Of a DNA stretch of 64,000 nt, positions 32,175 through 40,683 are shown one piece after another. How positions within the stretch are numbered: position 1 is the first letter of the stretch; each line of letters starts with the position of its first letter. A model generated the notes under the pieces. The model had not been told where the DNA came from. It did not search any database and saw only the letters and a list, made by a program, of their open reading frames with translations. This stretch comes from DASRDR01 sp963812945 [NCBI: uncultured Candidatus Rokubacteria bacterium] (lineage in GTDB: Bacteria > Methylomirabilota > Methylomirabilia > Rokubacteriales). The DNA lies in assembly GCA_963812945.1 (NCBI GenBank), contig CAWEXD010000008.1, forward strand, positions 2,604,001 to 2,668,000, written 5' to 3'. The position numbers were made by a program, and so were the translations under genes.

Positions 32175-33071
32175 TCAGCGCGCGCTCCCGCGGGCGCGGG
32201 AAGGCCCCCGGATCGCCGCGCGGCGGGACGGCCGCGCCGCCGTGCGGCCACGCGCGCGTCGCCGACCATTCTCCGAGAGGAGGGCGAGCAGCCGGCGGTG
32301 GCTCGCGAGCTTCTTCGGAACGTCGAACAGCTCGATGATCAGCGGCCCGGCGAAGCGGATGCGCTCGAGGGCGCCCAGCACCCGCCGGAAATCGATCGTC
32401 CCCTCCCCGATCGTCATGTGCTCGTCGACCCGCCCGCGGTTGTCCGAGAGCTGGGCGGAGTGGATGCGATCCGGGAAGGCCCGGACGAACGGCGGGGTCC
32501 CGCCGGGCAGGAGCTCGCAATGCGCCACGTCCAGCGCGAGCCCGAGGTAGGGCGAGCGGATCCGGTCGAAGAGCCGCTGGAACTCGTCGACGCGCACGCC
32601 CAGGTACTGGAACTCCGAGTCGCCCGGGAGCTGGTTCATGTTCTCGATGACCAGCGGCACGCGGCGGCGCTCGCCGTACTCGACCGAGCGGGCCATCGTC
32701 TCGTAGAGCGCGGCGTGCACGGTGTCGAGGTACGCGCTGAAGTGGAAGCCGCAGTGGACGACCAGGTACTCGCAGCCGAGGGCGGCCGTGAGATCGACGT
32801 ACTCCCGCAGATGCGCGGCGGCCGCCTTCCGGACCGTGGGCATGATCTCGGCGGTGTTGACGAAGGACGCCGAGTGGAGCCCGCAGCGGATCCCCGACCG
32901 CTCGATCAGCGCGCGGACGCGGCGGATCCGCGCCCGGTCGAACGTCTGGGGAAAGTTCACCGGGTTCTGGCAGGAGAACTCGAGCCAGCTGACGGAGTGT
33001 CGGCGGGCGAGCGGGAAGTAGCGCTCGACCGGTCCGGAGGAGGCGGCGTAGCCGATCTGGGCGGGCTGCAT
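32175..33071 (-). CDS. Sugar-phosphate isomerase/epimerase-like TIM-barrel protein
   Basis: A 298-residue xylose-isomerase-like/AP-endonuclease-2 fold protein. Metal-site signatures are visible as EYLVVHCGFHF, VPLVIENMNQL, YLGLALDVAHCEL, RIHSAQLSDNRGRVDEHMTIGEGTIDF and PLIIELF; these provide the His, Glu and Asp ligands of the barrel. The C-terminus is an Arg-rich tail of about 35 residues. The family isomerises or epimerises sugars and inositol derivatives. Being first in the TAXI-TRAP operon, it may process the imported ligand (inference). Upstream at 33275 is a palindromic element. Confidence 0.88.
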   Translation of the reverse strand: MQPAQIGYAASSGPVERYFPLARRHSVSWLEFSCQNPVNFPQTFDRARIRRVRALIERSGIRCGLHSASFVNTAEIMPTVRKAAAAHLREYVDLTAALGCEYLVVHCGFHFSAYLDTVHAALYETMARSVEYGERRRVPLVIENMNQLPGDSEFQYLGVRVDEFQRLFDRIRSPYLGLALDVAHCELLPGGTPPFVRAFPDRIHSAQLSDNRGRVDEHMTIGEGTIDFRRVLGALERIRFAGPLIIELFDVPKKLASHRRLLALLSENGRRRARGRTAARPSRRAAIRGPSRARGSAR

Positions 33072-33274
33072 CGCTACCGCTTCCGCGGGCGCTCCGGAGC
33101 GACGCTCTCGATCACGCGATCCCCTCCCCTCTCGGTGACCACTGCCGGGATAGCCGGGCGACCAGGCGGCCAGAGACGCCAGCCACTGGGCGGCGGCTGG
33201 CCGGCCCCATCCGCGCGATGCGGATGCCCTGGTTCCTACACTGGCGCTCGCCGCGGTGTCAACCGTCGTCAAAT

Positions 33275-33350
33275 GGGGTCAGGCCCCGACTTTGACTTCC
33301 AGCGCGGACGGAGCGGGATTGCCGCGAAGTCAAAGTCAAGGCCTGACCCC
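33275..33350. repeat. REP-like palindromic element, copy 3 (variant arms), after tctC
   Basis: A 76-bp palindrome. The left arm GGGGTCAGGCCCCGACTTTG and following ACTTC matches the right arm in reverse with two mismatches over 24 bases (33275-33298 and 33327-33350). The outer GGGGTCAG and inner GACTTTGACTTC are shared with copies 1 and 2, but a five-base GCC-plus-two insert distinguishes it. It lies 4 bp beyond the stop codon of the TctC gene, again exactly at a gene end. It may terminate or stabilise the tctBAC transcript. Confidence 0.85.
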
Positions 33351-33354
33351 AGTT

Positions 33355-34344
33355 TTACTTCTTCCGGAGCCCGAGCTCGTCCACCAGCGGGACGAATCGG
33401 GCTTCCTCCGCGGCCAGGAACGCGCGGAACTCGGCCGGGCCCAGGAACAGATCGACCGACTGGGTGCGCTCGCGGAAGGTCTTCCAGCTGTCGGTGCCGA
33501 GCGCCTTCTGGAAGGCGTCGGCCAAGGTCTTGATCCGGTCCGCGGGGGTGCCCTTGGGAGCGAGGACCCCGCGCCACTGCGCCAGCACCACGTCCCAGCC
33601 CTTCTCCTTGAGCGTGGGCACGTCGGGGTAGATCGGGCTCCGCTTCTCGCTGGCCACGGCGACCGGGAACATCCGCTTGGCCTCCAGATTGGCCACGCTG
33701 TCGGAGACGTTCCCGACCAGCATGTCGACGTTGCCGCCGAGGAAGCTGAGCGTGGCCGGACCGCCGCCCTCGAACGGGACGTAGGTGACGTCGATACCGG
33801 CCACCTTCTCCCACGTGAGGATGACGAAGCTGTCGATCCCGCCGACCGCCGAGCCGCCCACGCGGAACTTCCCGGGGTTCTGCTTGGCGAAGGCGGCGAC
33901 CTCGTCGATGGTCTTCCACTGGGACCCGGGCCGGAGGAAGAGGAACTCCTCCTCGCCCTGGACCCGGGCCACGGGCTCGAACGCGTCCCACTTGAGATTC
34001 GGCGTGTTGCCGATGGTGGGCGTCAGGATGGTCGAGCCCGCGTGGCCGAAGAGGAGCGTGTAGCCGTCCGGCGCGCGGCCCATCGCGTAGGCCGCCGCGT
34101 TGGTGCCGCCGGCCCCCGGCCGGTTCTCGACGACCAGCGGGCGAGGCAGCGTGGTCTTCGCCGCGTCCGCGAGGGCTCGCCCGAAGACGTCGGCGCCGCC
34201 ACCGGGCGCGAAGCCCACGACGAGGGTGATGGGACGGGCCGGGAACGTCTCCTGGGCCAGACCAACCGAGACGCCGGCCAGGAGGGCGAGGATACCCACC
34301 GCCACGACGGACGGCCACGAGGTGACCCCGAGCAGACGAGGCAT
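33355..34344 (-). CDS. Tripartite tricarboxylate transporter binding protein, TctC-like
   Basis: A 329-residue periplasmic protein. The signal region VVAVGILALLAGVSVGLAQ is followed by FPARPITLVVGFAPGGGADVFGR, the TctC/Bug signature, then PLVVENRPGAGGTNAAAYAMGRAPDGYTLLF and SPIYPDVPTLKEKGWD. I use the second Met (34344), which has AAAGGAG eight bases upstream. It is the last gene of the tctB-A-C series. Bug-type proteins bind mono-, di- or tricarboxylates and related anions; ligand cannot be specified. Immediately followed by a palindromic element. Confidence 0.92.
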   Translation of the reverse strand: MPRLLGVTSWPSVVAVGILALLAGVSVGLAQETFPARPITLVVGFAPGGGADVFGRALADAAKTTLPRPLVVENRPGAGGTNAAAYAMGRAPDGYTLLFGHAGSTILTPTIGNTPNLKWDAFEPVARVQGEEEFLFLRPGSQWKTIDEVAAFAKQNPGKFRVGGSAVGGIDSFVILTWEKVAGIDVTYVPFEGGGPATLSFLGGNVDMLVGNVSDSVANLEAKRMFPVAVASEKRSPIYPDVPTLKEKGWDVVLAQWRGVLAPKGTPADRIKTLADAFQKALGTDSWKTFRERTQSVDLFLGPAEFRAFLAAEEARFVPLVDELGLRKK

Positions 34345-34394
34345 GAGTCGTTCTCCTTTCATCTCGGCCGGCGCGCCTCAGGCCTGCGCCGTTC

Positions 34395-34413
34395 GACGGC
34401 CTTCGGCCTGTGG
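34395..34413. repeat. Short hairpin repeat, copy B
   Basis: Identical in all 19 bases to 27994-28012 (GACGGCCTTCGGCCTGTGG). It lies in the 105-bp gap between the tctA and tctC genes, on the intra-operon side, where a small stem-loop could influence mRNA stability. Confidence 0.6.
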
Positions 34414-34449
34414 CGAGACGCGGCGGCCTCTGGTCATGTCGGATCTGTC

Positions 34450-35982
34450 TTACGCCGACACGGTCTCCGCGGGCGGCCGCGGCCCCCGGCCGGTCGCGGC
34501 GCCGGCCGCCCGCACGCGCGACACGAGTGGCCTCAGCAGGACGATCGCGGTCAGACCTACCAGCGTGGCGGCGATCGGCCGGGAGAGAAAGATCATCGGA
34601 CTGCCGAACGACATCATCAGCGAGCGGCGGAACTCGCCCTCCATGGTGAAGCCGAGGACCATGCCGAGGACGACCGCCGGGATCGGGAAGCCGAAGCGCT
34701 GCATGAGGCACCCCACCACGCCGAAGATGAGCGCGTGCACCGCCTCGGCGAGGCTCAGGTTGCCCGCGTAGGCCCCGAGCGTGGACAGGGCGAGCACGCC
34801 GGCGACCAGGACCGGCGGGGGCACGATCACCGCGCGCATGCAGAGCCGCTGGAGCGCGATGCCCACCGGCACCATGAGCACCGTGTTGACCAGGAGGAGC
34901 GCGGCGAAGAACGTCCAGAGGAGGTCCGCCCGCTGCTGCATCAGGAACGGGCCCGGGCGCACGCCGTGGAGGATCAGCGCGGCCAGGATCACGGCGGCCG
35001 AGGCCGACCCGGGCACCCCGAACAGCAGGGTCGGCACCAGCGCCGTCCCCTGGTCCGAGTTGTTGGCCGTCTCCGGCGCCGCCACGCCCTCCATCGAGCC
35101 CTTCCCGAACAGCTCCGGGCGCTTGGACCACCGCCGGGCCTCGCCGTAGGCCACGAACGACGAGACCGGCCCCCCCGCCCCAGGGATCATCCCGATGATC
35201 ATGCCCACCACGCTCCCCACCATCGTGGCCCGCCAGAGGCCGCGCAGCTCCCGCAGCGTGGGGAGCGAGGTGCCGACCTTCCGGTCCACCAGCTCGGGGG
35301 CGGTGGCGGGATAGGCGAGCTGGTAGAGCATCTCGCCGATGCCGAAGAAGCCCACGAGCACCGCGCTCAGGTCGAACCCCCCGAGCAGGTCGATCCGGCC
35401 GAAGGTGAACCGGGGGGAGCCCGCGATCTGGTCGAGGCCGACCGTCGTGAGGAGGAGACCGAAGGCTCCGGCCGCGACGCCCTTCGCCACGCTCGGCCCC
35501 GCGAGGCTCGACATCACCGTGAGCCCGAAGAGCGTCGTGGCGAAGATCTCGGGCGAGCCGAACGCGAGGACGGCGGATCCGAGCGGCACCAGCAGCACCA
35601 TCAGCACGAGCACGCTCATGAGCCCGCCGACGCAGCCGCAGATCAGCGAGACCCCGAGGGCCTTGGCGCCGTGCCCCTGGAGCGTGAGCGCGTAGCCGTC
35701 GGCGATGCAGGCGGCGCTCGACGGGGCGCCGGGCACGCGGATCAGGATCGACGGGATCGATCCTCCGTAGTTGGCGCCCGTCCACACGCCGGCGAGCAGC
35801 ATCAGCGCGAGGCCGGTGTCCATTCCGTAGGTGAACGGCAGCAGCACCGCCATCGAGAACGGCCCGCTCACCCCGGGGAGGGCGCCCCCGATCATTCCCC
35901 AGGTCAGACCGATCAGCATCGCCACCAGGCTGTCCGGGCGCAGCGCGACCGCGAAGCCGGCGCCGAGCGATTGCCAATCCAT
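34450..35982 (-). CDS. tctA: Tripartite tricarboxylate transporter large permease, TctA
   Basis: A 510-residue integral membrane protein with about twelve segments. Two copies of the family's G-x-x-P-G-x-x-G motif are visible: GGALPGVSGP near residue 35 and GMIPGAGGPVSSFVAYGEARR near 268, plus GANYGGSIPSILIRVPGAPSSAA. These are diagnostic of TctA (DUF112). It forms the transport path, driven by an ion gradient, with the small TctB and the periplasmic TctC. It starts three bases after the tctB stop. Confidence 0.94.
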   Translation of the reverse strand: MDWQSLGAGFAVALRPDSLVAMLIGLTWGMIGGALPGVSGPFSMAVLLPFTYGMDTGLALMLLAGVWTGANYGGSIPSILIRVPGAPSSAACIADGYALTLQGHGAKALGVSLICGCVGGLMSVLVLMVLLVPLGSAVLAFGSPEIFATTLFGLTVMSSLAGPSVAKGVAAGAFGLLLTTVGLDQIAGSPRFTFGRIDLLGGFDLSAVLVGFFGIGEMLYQLAYPATAPELVDRKVGTSLPTLRELRGLWRATMVGSVVGMIIGMIPGAGGPVSSFVAYGEARRWSKRPELFGKGSMEGVAAPETANNSDQGTALVPTLLFGVPGSASAAVILAALILHGVRPGPFLMQQRADLLWTFFAALLLVNTVLMVPVGIALQRLCMRAVIVPPPVLVAGVLALSTLGAYAGNLSLAEAVHALIFGVVGCLMQRFGFPIPAVVLGMVLGFTMEGEFRRSLMMSFGSPMIFLSRPIAATLVGLTAIVLLRPLVSRVRAAGAATGRGPRPPAETVSA

Positions 35983-35985
35983 TCG

Positions 35986-36480
35986 CTAGAAGCCCCGGAG
36001 GAGCGGCTCGAGGGGGCCGGGCGGGAGCGGCACGCGCATCGCCACCGCGAAGAGGACGTAGAGGACGGCGGGGACCCCGACAACCGTCAGCACGAACGCG
36101 CGGGGCGCGACGCGTCCCTGGATCAGGAGCAGCGCCGCGAGATAGGGTGGCGTCGCGAGGAGATAGCCCGCCGGCTCGAGCACCGCGAGGTAGGCGGCGG
36201 TGAGCCCGATGGCCCCGAAGAGTGGACGTAGCGCCAGTGCGCCTCGCGCCTCGGCGTCCCCCTCCGGCGCGATGGCCGACCGAGCACGTCCTGGCGCGAC
36301 TCCGAGCGCCACGCCGCAGGCCAGCATGACGAGCCCGAGCAGCGCCGGGAAGCCGCGGGGTCCGACCGGATCCGCCGCGGTCGCCGGCGGCAGTCCGAAG
36401 GCGAGGACGAGCACGCCGAGGCCCAGGCCGACCAGGACCAGGGCGACCGCGCGATCGACCCACACCGGGTCGGCTCTCAC
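35986..36480 (-). CDS. tctB: Tripartite tricarboxylate transporter small permease, TctB-like
   Basis: About 164 residues with four predicted membrane segments: AVALVLVGLGLGVLVLAFGL, a second around GLVMLACGVALGVAPG, a third at LFGAIGLTAAYLAVL, and the last at VVGVPAVLYVLFAVAM. The segment DPVGPRGFPALLG is the conserved P-R-x-F-P motif of TctB. I use GTG at 36480 because it gives a normal length; the frame remains open to 36552. GGAGGC is close upstream, so the real start could be a few codons in. First gene of tctBAC. Confidence 0.85.
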   Translation of the reverse strand: MRADPVWVDRAVALVLVGLGLGVLVLAFGLPPATAADPVGPRGFPALLGLVMLACGVALGVAPGRARSAIAPEGDAEARGALALRPLFGAIGLTAAYLAVLEPAGYLLATPPYLAALLLIQGRVAPRAFVLTVVGVPAVLYVLFAVAMRVPLPPGPLEPLLRGF

Positions 36481-36681
36481 GCCTCCGACTCTAGCAGATT
36501 CACCAGCGGGCGGGCGCACGTGGGCCCCTCGACGCGAGCCGGCCAGCTCCACCCGGCGCGGCCACCGCCCTGCCCCGTCACCGCGGGCACGAAGCTCACC
36601 CGCGATCGCGCGTCGGACCGGCCCGGAGCCTCCCCGGGATCGCTCGCGTCAAGTCGCGGCCCGCCGCCCGGGAAGCGGCGC

Positions 36682-37965
36682 TCAGTCCAGAAGCACCCGC
36701 GGCAGCCAGAGTGACAGCTCGGGCAGGTACGTGACGAGCAGCAGCACGATCAGCATCGGCACGTAGAACACCAAGATGCTCCGCGACACGGCCTCCATCG
36801 TCACCTTGCCGATCGCGCACCCCACGGCCAGCGTGGGTCCGACCGGCGGCGTGAGTAGTCCGATCCCGAGGTTCAGGATCATGATGATCCCGAAGTGCAC
36901 CGGGTCGATGCCGAACTTCGTGACGATCGGCAGGAAGATCGGCGTGCAGATCAGGAGCATGGGCGCCAGATCCATGAAGGTGCCGAGGAACAGGAGGAGC
37001 ACGTTGATCAGGAGCAGGAGCGTGTACTTGTCATCGGCGATCGCGAGGAAGACCTCGCTCGCCTTCGCCGGCACCCGCATCAGCGCCATCATGTAGCCGA
37101 ACGCGACCGAGAAGCCGATCATGATCATGACCATGCCCACCGTCCGGACGACCCGGCCCAGCAACTTCGGCAGATCGCTCCACTTGTAGTCGCGGTAGAT
37201 GAACATGGTGACGAGGAAGGCGTACAGGCAGGCGACGGCGGCGGACTCCGTCGGGGTGAAGATCCCGCTCAGGATGCCACCCAGGATGATGATGACGGTC
37301 AGCATGCCCCAGAAGGCGTCGACGGCGATCTTCACGGCGCGGCGGAACGGGATGACCTCGCCCCGGGGGAAGTTCTGCCGCCTGGCGATGATGAGGCACA
37401 GCACCATCAGGGACAGACCGAGCAGGACGCCGGGGATCACGCCGGCGATGAAGAGGTGCGCGATCGAGATGGACCCGCCCGCCGCGAGGGAGTAGATCAC
37501 GGCGTTGTGGGACGGCGGGATCAGGAGCGGCTGCAGCGAGCCGGCGATCGTGACGTTGACGGCGAACAGGCGCGGGTAGCCGTTCCGGATCATCTGGGGA
37601 ATCATCACGGAGCCGATCGACGCGGTGTCGGCGACCGACGACCCCGAGATGCAGCCGAAGAAGGTCGACGCCAGGATGTTGACCAGGGCGAGCCCGCCGC
37701 GGATGAATCCGACGAAGATCCGGGCGAGGTTGACCAGCCGCTCCGCCATGCCTCCCTCGGCCATGATCGCGCCGGCGAGGATGAAGAACGGGATGGCCAG
37801 CAGCGCGAAGTCGTCGGTGCCGTCGGACACCTTCAGCATCACCGCCTCGAGCGGGATGTCGATCCAGATCGCTCCGAGGATCGCGGCGAGGCCCAGAGAG
37901 TAGGCGACCGGCACGCCGAGGGCGCAGAAGACCGTGAAGCCGCCGACCAGAACGAGGACGTCCAT
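36682..37965 (-). CDS. dctM: TRAP transporter large permease, DctM-like
   Basis: A 427-residue permease with about twelve membrane segments. Typical DctM blocks are present: LLAIPFFILAGAIMAEGGMAERLVNLA, STFFGCISGSSVADTASIGSVMIPQM, the PPSHNAVIYSLAAGG segment, TPTESAAVACLYAF and TPPVGPTLAVG. It starts six bases after the dctQ stop. It catalyses ion-coupled uptake together with the DctQ small subunit and DctP binding protein. C4-dicarboxylates are the archetypal substrates but this family takes many organic acids. Confidence 0.94.
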   Translation of the reverse strand: MDVLVLVGGFTVFCALGVPVAYSLGLAAILGAIWIDIPLEAVMLKVSDGTDDFALLAIPFFILAGAIMAEGGMAERLVNLARIFVGFIRGGLALVNILASTFFGCISGSSVADTASIGSVMIPQMIRNGYPRLFAVNVTIAGSLQPLLIPPSHNAVIYSLAAGGSISIAHLFIAGVIPGVLLGLSLMVLCLIIARRQNFPRGEVIPFRRAVKIAVDAFWGMLTVIIILGGILSGIFTPTESAAVACLYAFLVTMFIYRDYKWSDLPKLLGRVVRTVGMVMIMIGFSVAFGYMMALMRVPAKASEVFLAIADDKYTLLLLINVLLLFLGTFMDLAPMLLICTPIFLPIVTKFGIDPVHFGIIMILNLGIGLLTPPVGPTLAVGCAIGKVTMEAVSRSILVFYVPMLIVLLLVTYLPELSLWLPRVLLD

Positions 37966-37971
37966 GCCGCG

Positions 37972-38490
37972 CTACTCGGTCGAGACCGCCGCCACGGCAC
38001 CCTCGTCGGGCTGCTCGAAGAACCGTCCCGTCCACAGCCGCTCGACCACGAACAGCGCGACGATCATCCCGCCCACGGGAACCGGGAGATACGACATCCC
38101 GGTCGACACGAACTGGAAGTCCGCGATGACCTGGAACCAGGTGGTCCGCACGAGCTTCACGCCCCAGTGGAGCATGAAGAGGCTGACAACCATCATGCAG
38201 ACCTCGACGATCCAGCCGAGCGCGCGGCGCCGCCCTTCGGACAGGAGGCTCGGCAGCACCCCGACCCCGATGTGCAGGCCCTCCCGGTAGCACACCGCGG
38301 CCGAGACGAACGAGAACCAGATCATGAGGAGCACGGCCATGGGCTCCGGCCACGACGACCCGTAGTTCAGGACGTAGCGCGTGAACACCCCCCACGGGAT
38401 GATCACGGTGATGACCACCAGGCACGTCGCGGCCACGACCAGACACGCGCGCTGGAGGGCATCCATGGCGCGAACGTAGCGTTCCCGCAT
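37972..38490 (-). CDS. dctQ: TRAP transporter small permease, DctQ-like
   Basis: A 172-residue protein with four membrane segments. AACLVVAATCLVVITVIIPWGVFTRYVLN is the first, with the conserved F-x-R-Y; SSWPEPMAVLLMIWFSFVSAAVCYREGLHIGV carries the W-x-E and G-x-H-I/G motifs of DctQ. It lies between the dctP and dctM genes, six bases before dctM. A 12-bp-stem hairpin sits in the gap between it and dctP. It stabilises the large permease and may dock the binding protein. Confidence 0.92.
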   Translation of the reverse strand: MRERYVRAMDALQRACLVVAATCLVVITVIIPWGVFTRYVLNYGSSWPEPMAVLLMIWFSFVSAAVCYREGLHIGVGVLPSLLSEGRRRALGWIVEVCMMVVSLFMLHWGVKLVRTTWFQVIADFQFVSTGMSYLPVPVGGMIVALFVVERLWTGRFFEQPDEGAVAAVSTE

Positions 38491-38511
38491 CGCTATCTCC
38501 CGCAGGCAAGG

Positions 38512-38553
38512 GAGAGGCCGGCCTGGCGTCCCGGCGGCGTCGGCCGGCCTCTC
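38512..38553 (-). promoter_or_regulatory. Intra-operon stem-loop between dctP and dctQ
   Basis: GAGAGGCCGGCC at 38512-38523 is perfectly complementary to GGCCGGCCTCTC at 38542-38553, with an 18-base loop. It lies 18 bp after the dctP stop and 21 bp before the dctQ start. Hairpins in this position commonly stabilise the binding-protein portion of the message and reduce read-through into permease genes, giving excess binding protein. No T-run follows, so it is unlikely to be a full terminator. Confidence 0.5.
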
Positions 38554-38571
38554 GAGCGCGAGTGCCGAGCC

Positions 38572-39576
38572 CTACTTGACGTCCTGGATGCGAGCGATCA
38601 GCTCGGTGTGAGCCTTACCGTACTTCTCCCAGACGGGCTTGACGGCGTCCTGGAGCGCCTTCTTGTCGTCGACCTTGACGATTTCGACGCCCGCCTCGCG
38701 GATCTGCTTGATCGACTTCTCCTCCATCTCGTACCAGAGTTTCCGCTGCTCCTGCTGCGCCTCCTTGGAGAGCTTCGCGATCAGCGTCCGGTCCTCCGGG
38801 GAGAGGGTGCTCCACGTCTTCTTCGAGAAGACGAGGATCTCCGGGATCATCAGGTGCTCGGTGAGGGAATAGTACTTGGCGTAGCGGTAGTGCTGGCCGC
38901 TGGCGTAGGTGGGGTAGTTGTTCTCGGCGCCGTCGACGACACCGGTCTGGAGGGCGTTGATGAGCTGGTCGAAGCCCATCGAGACCCCGTTGCCGCCGAG
39001 GGCGTTCATGGTGTCGACGAACAGCGGGTTCCCCATCATGCGGATCTTCAGGCCCTTGAGGTCGGCCATGGACCGGATGGGGCGCTTGCTGTTGTAGACG
39101 CTCCGCGTGCCGGCGTTCATCCAGCACAGCCCGATGAGCCCGGCGGTCGGATGGTCGGAGAGCTTCTTCAGCATCTCGTCGCCGATCGGCCCGTCGATCA
39201 CCTTCTCCATGTGCGGCGTGTCCCGGAACATGAACGGCAGGTTGAAGACGTTCATCTCCGGCACGATCTGGCCCATCGGGCCCACGCTGATGCGGGCGAT
39301 GGCGAGTGCCCCCACCTGGGCCTGCTCGATCATCTCCTTCTCGCCGCCGAGCTGCATCGACGGGAACATCTGGATGCTGAGGCGCCCCTGGGTCGCCTGC
39401 TCCAGCTTCTTGCCCATGCGCTCCACCGCCTCGACGGTCGGGTAGCCGAGCGGGTGGACGTCGGTGGCCTTCAGCACCATCTTGCCCTGCGCCCCGGCGG
39501 TTCGGACCGGCAGGCCAGCGGTGGCGCCGGCGCCGAGGGTGATCAGGCTCATCTTCAAGACGTCGCGTCTCTTCAT
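38572..39576 (-). CDS. dctP: TRAP transporter substrate-binding protein, DctP-like
   Basis: A 334-residue protein. Its N-terminus MKRRDVLKMSLITLGAGATA has an Arg pair followed by a hydrophobic core and an A-x-A site (AGA-Q), resembling a Tat signal. The mature domain begins VLKATDVHPLGYPTVEAVERM and has QVGALAIARISVG, GLIGLCWMNAGTRSVYNSKRPI, and DLKGLKIRMMGNPLFVDTMNALGGN, where the Arg of I-R-M is the carboxylate-binding residue of DctP. GGGAGGAG precedes the ATG at 39576. First gene of the dctPQM operon and divergent to a FadR-type regulator. Confidence 0.93.
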   Translation of the reverse strand: MKRRDVLKMSLITLGAGATAGLPVRTAGAQGKMVLKATDVHPLGYPTVEAVERMGKKLEQATQGRLSIQMFPSMQLGGEKEMIEQAQVGALAIARISVGPMGQIVPEMNVFNLPFMFRDTPHMEKVIDGPIGDEMLKKLSDHPTAGLIGLCWMNAGTRSVYNSKRPIRSMADLKGLKIRMMGNPLFVDTMNALGGNGVSMGFDQLINALQTGVVDGAENNYPTYASGQHYRYAKYYSLTEHLMIPEILVFSKKTWSTLSPEDRTLIAKLSKEAQQEQRKLWYEMEEKSIKQIREAGVEIVKVDDKKALQDAVKPVWEKYGKAHTELIARIQDVK

Positions 39577-39685
39577 GTCGTCTCCTCCCTGGTCGGCTCG
39601 CTCAGCGGCGACACCGCCCGAACGGAATCCCGATGCTGCGCCCCTTGGATCGCGGGCCACGCTTGAACGCATCCTGCGTCGGTGC

Positions 39686-39696
39686 TACAAGTTGTA
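39686..39696. promoter_or_regulatory. Candidate operator for the FadR-type regulator
   Basis: TACAAGTTGTA is a perfect 11-base palindrome located between the divergent dctP and regulator genes, ending three bases before the regulator ATG. GntR/FadR-type proteins bind short palindromes of similar size. Position suggests autoregulation plus control of dctPQM. No second copy was seen in the gap, and binding is untested. Confidence 0.45.
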
Positions 39697-39698
39697 CG

Positions 39699-40583
39699 AT
39701 GACCCGATATCCGGGGAATCTAGCATCCGCCCGGAGTCCTGGCAAGCTCTCGCTGCTCCGCCCCATCCGCCCCGCGCGCAACCTGACCGCCGAGGTGGTC
39801 GACCGGATCGCCGCCGAGATCGGAAGCGGCCGGATCCCGCCCGGCTCCAGGCTGCCGACGGAGCAGGCGCTTGTGGCGGCGCTCGGCGTCAGCCGGACCG
39901 TCGTCCGCGAGGCCGTCGCCGCCCTGCGGGCGGAGGGGCTGGTGATCACGCGCCAGGGGGCGGGCGCGTTCGTGGCCGTCGACCGGAGCCGCGTGCCGTT
40001 CCGCATCGACCCCGACGGCCTGAGCTCGATCGACGACGTGCTCCGGGTGATGGAGCTGCGCGCGGCGATCGAGATCCAGGCGGCGACGCTGGCGGCGGAG
40101 CGGGTCACACGCGCGGGCCTCCAGCGGATCGAGGAGGCCCTTGCCGCCCTCGAGGCCGCGATCTCCCGCGGGGAGGCCGGCGTCAACGAGGACTTCGCCC
40201 TCCACCGGGCGATCTCCCTGGGCACCGGCAACCCGCGGTTCGCGGAGTTCCTCGAGTTCCTCGGGCGGCACGTGATCCCGCGGCAGAGCATCCGGGTGTC
40301 CCTCAACACGCCCGCGGAGCAGCGCCGCTATCTGGCCCGCATCCAGCGGGAGCACCGGAAGATCTGCGCGGCCATCCGACAGAGGGACCCGGCGAGCGCC
40401 CGCCGGGCCATGCGCACGCACCTCACGCGCAGCCTGGAGCGCTATCGCCGGCTCGCCGAGCGCCGAACCGCAGGATCGTCGTCCTCGGCCGAGCCGGTCG
40501 GTCGGCCGTCCCACCCCCGACCGGCCGTGGCTCCGAAGGTTCGCGCCCGCTCCGCCCCGGACACGCCGCCCGCCACCCGCTGA
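39699..40583 (+). CDS. FadR-subfamily GntR transcriptional regulator
   Basis: About 294 residues from the ATG at 39699. The winged-helix domain spans roughly residues 25-95 with SRLPTEQALVAALGVSRTVV then REAVAALRAEGLV, the GntR recognition helix. The FCD ligand domain follows (MELRAAIEIQAATLAAERV; DFALHRAISLGTGNPRFAEF; HRKICAAIRQRDPASARRAMRTHL), including Asp and His positions used for metal and carboxylate binding. A Pro/Arg-rich tail of about 45 residues follows. It diverges from dctPQM and most likely controls it in response to the transported acid. An upstream in-frame Met at 39633 would place the candidate operator inside the gene. Confidence 0.9.
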   Translation: MTRYPGNLASARSPGKLSLLRPIRPARNLTAEVVDRIAAEIGSGRIPPGSRLPTEQALVAALGVSRTVVREAVAALRAEGLVITRQGAGAFVAVDRSRVPFRIDPDGLSSIDDVLRVMELRAAIEIQAATLAAERVTRAGLQRIEEALAALEAAISRGEAGVNEDFALHRAISLGTGNPRFAEFLEFLGRHVIPRQSIRVSLNTPAEQRRYLARIQREHRKICAAIRQRDPASARRAMRTHLTRSLERYRRLAERRTAGSSSSAEPVGRPSHPRPAVAPKVRARSAPDTPPATR

Positions 40584-40683
40584 GCGCTCGCCGGGCTCCC
40601 GCGGCACCAGCCTCGACCGCCGCCACCGGTCCGTCGCGAAGATCCCGCGGGAACCCGTGCGTGCACCGCGCCACCAGGGACCC

